Below are positions 6,797-7,042 of a stretch of DNA of 7,042 bases, one piece after another; positions within the stretch are counted from its first letter, which is position 1, and every line of letters starts with the position of its first letter. Source of the DNA: an uncultured Collinsella sp. (GTDB lineage: Bacteria > Actinomycetota > Coriobacteriia > Coriobacteriales > Coriobacteriaceae); the NCBI GenBank assembly GCA_900545875.1, contig URAQ01000085.1:1-7042 (forward strand). Reading direction: 5' to 3'. A model generated the notes under the pieces. That model saw only the letters and a list, made by a program, of their open reading frames with translations. It searched no databases and had not been told where the DNA came from. A program made the translations under genes and the position numbers.

Positions 6797-6831
6797 CGCA
6801 AAGCAAATTAAGTGAGGAGACAAGAGATACC

Positions 6832-7042
6832 ATGCCAAAGAACCTGTACACCAAGAATGCGCTGAAAGAGGCCATCGCCGGCAAGCTGCAGCGGCATTTT
6901 GCCTGCGAAGTGGCGGACGCCACCAAGGATCAGATTTATGAGGCCTGCGCGCTCGTTGTCCGCGACGCGCTGACCGAGCATATGATCCAGACCCAGAACG
7001 AGGTCGAAAAATATGGGGAGCGGCAGGTGCATTACCTGTGCA
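6832..7042 (+). CDS. glgP: Glycogen phosphorylase (GT35), second copy, N-terminal fragment
   Basis: The frame is open to the right edge, giving 70 complete codons. The text LQRHFACEVADATKDQIYEA, then ALVVRDALTE and ERQVHYLC, matches the N-terminus of the alpha-glucan phosphorylase family, in which a Q-V-x-Y-L-S-x-E-F block follows at about this distance. It aligns with the first phosphorylase of this window without gaps, HYLC falling at the same residues (67-70) as YYFS there, yet only 13 of 70 positions are identical by my count. It is therefore a different subtype rather than a recent duplicate. The start at 6832 is preceded by AGGAG (6815-6819), whose 12-base spacing is longer than usual and hints at less efficient initiation. 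The 39-base gap after glgA suggests cotranscription. Catalytic residues lie beyond the window, so activity cannot be judged. Confidence 0.85.
   Translation, partial: MPKNLYTKNALKEAIAGKLQRHFACEVADATKDQIYEACALVVRDALTEHMIQTQNEVEKYGERQVHYLC

Overview
This window is a bacterial glycogen gene cluster read entirely on the + strand: the 3' end of glgB (branching enzyme), then glgP (glycogen phosphorylase), glgC and glgD (ADP-glucose pyrophosphorylase catalytic and non-catalytic subunits), glgA (ADP-glucose glycogen synthase), and the 5' end of a second, clearly different phosphorylase gene. High G+C with strong preference for C or G at third codon positions, lysine coded almost only by AAG in the first phosphorylase, and a Lys/Ala/Pro-rich protein tail all suggest a high-GC Gram-positive. 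The paired GlgC/GlgD arrangement is the Bacillota type. Together these fit a gut Coriobacteriia member (Collinsella-like); the taxon is an inference.

Layout: 1-289 is the C-terminus of GlgB with an added basic tail, whose natural continuation (to a stop at 324-326) lies one frame over. 327-420 is a leader with a GC hairpin and a second inverted repeat that covers the glgP ribosome binding site. 421-2847 is glgP. 2848-2954 is a spacer with a perfect 11-bp hairpin and an 8-codon mini-ORF that overlaps the glgC start. 2955-4103 is glgC, followed after 4 bases by glgD (4108-5235). 5236-5325 carries a perfect 12-bp hairpin just before glgA (5326-6792). After a 39-base gap the second phosphorylase begins at 6832 and runs off the window. 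No stretch over 300 bases lacks a gene, and I see no tRNA, rRNA, mobile element or CRISPR.

Together, GlgC (probably with GlgD) makes ADP-glucose from glucose-1-phosphate and ATP, GlgA adds it to alpha-1,4 chains, GlgB adds alpha-1,6 branches, and the phosphorylases return glucose-1-phosphate from chain ends. The pathway is well known. The less ordinary points are the histone-H1-like tail on GlgB with an apparent +1 frameshift inside it, two strongly diverged phosphorylases around one glgCDA block, and hairpins at most gene junctions that suggest control segment by segment. I found no evidence of a wholly new system.
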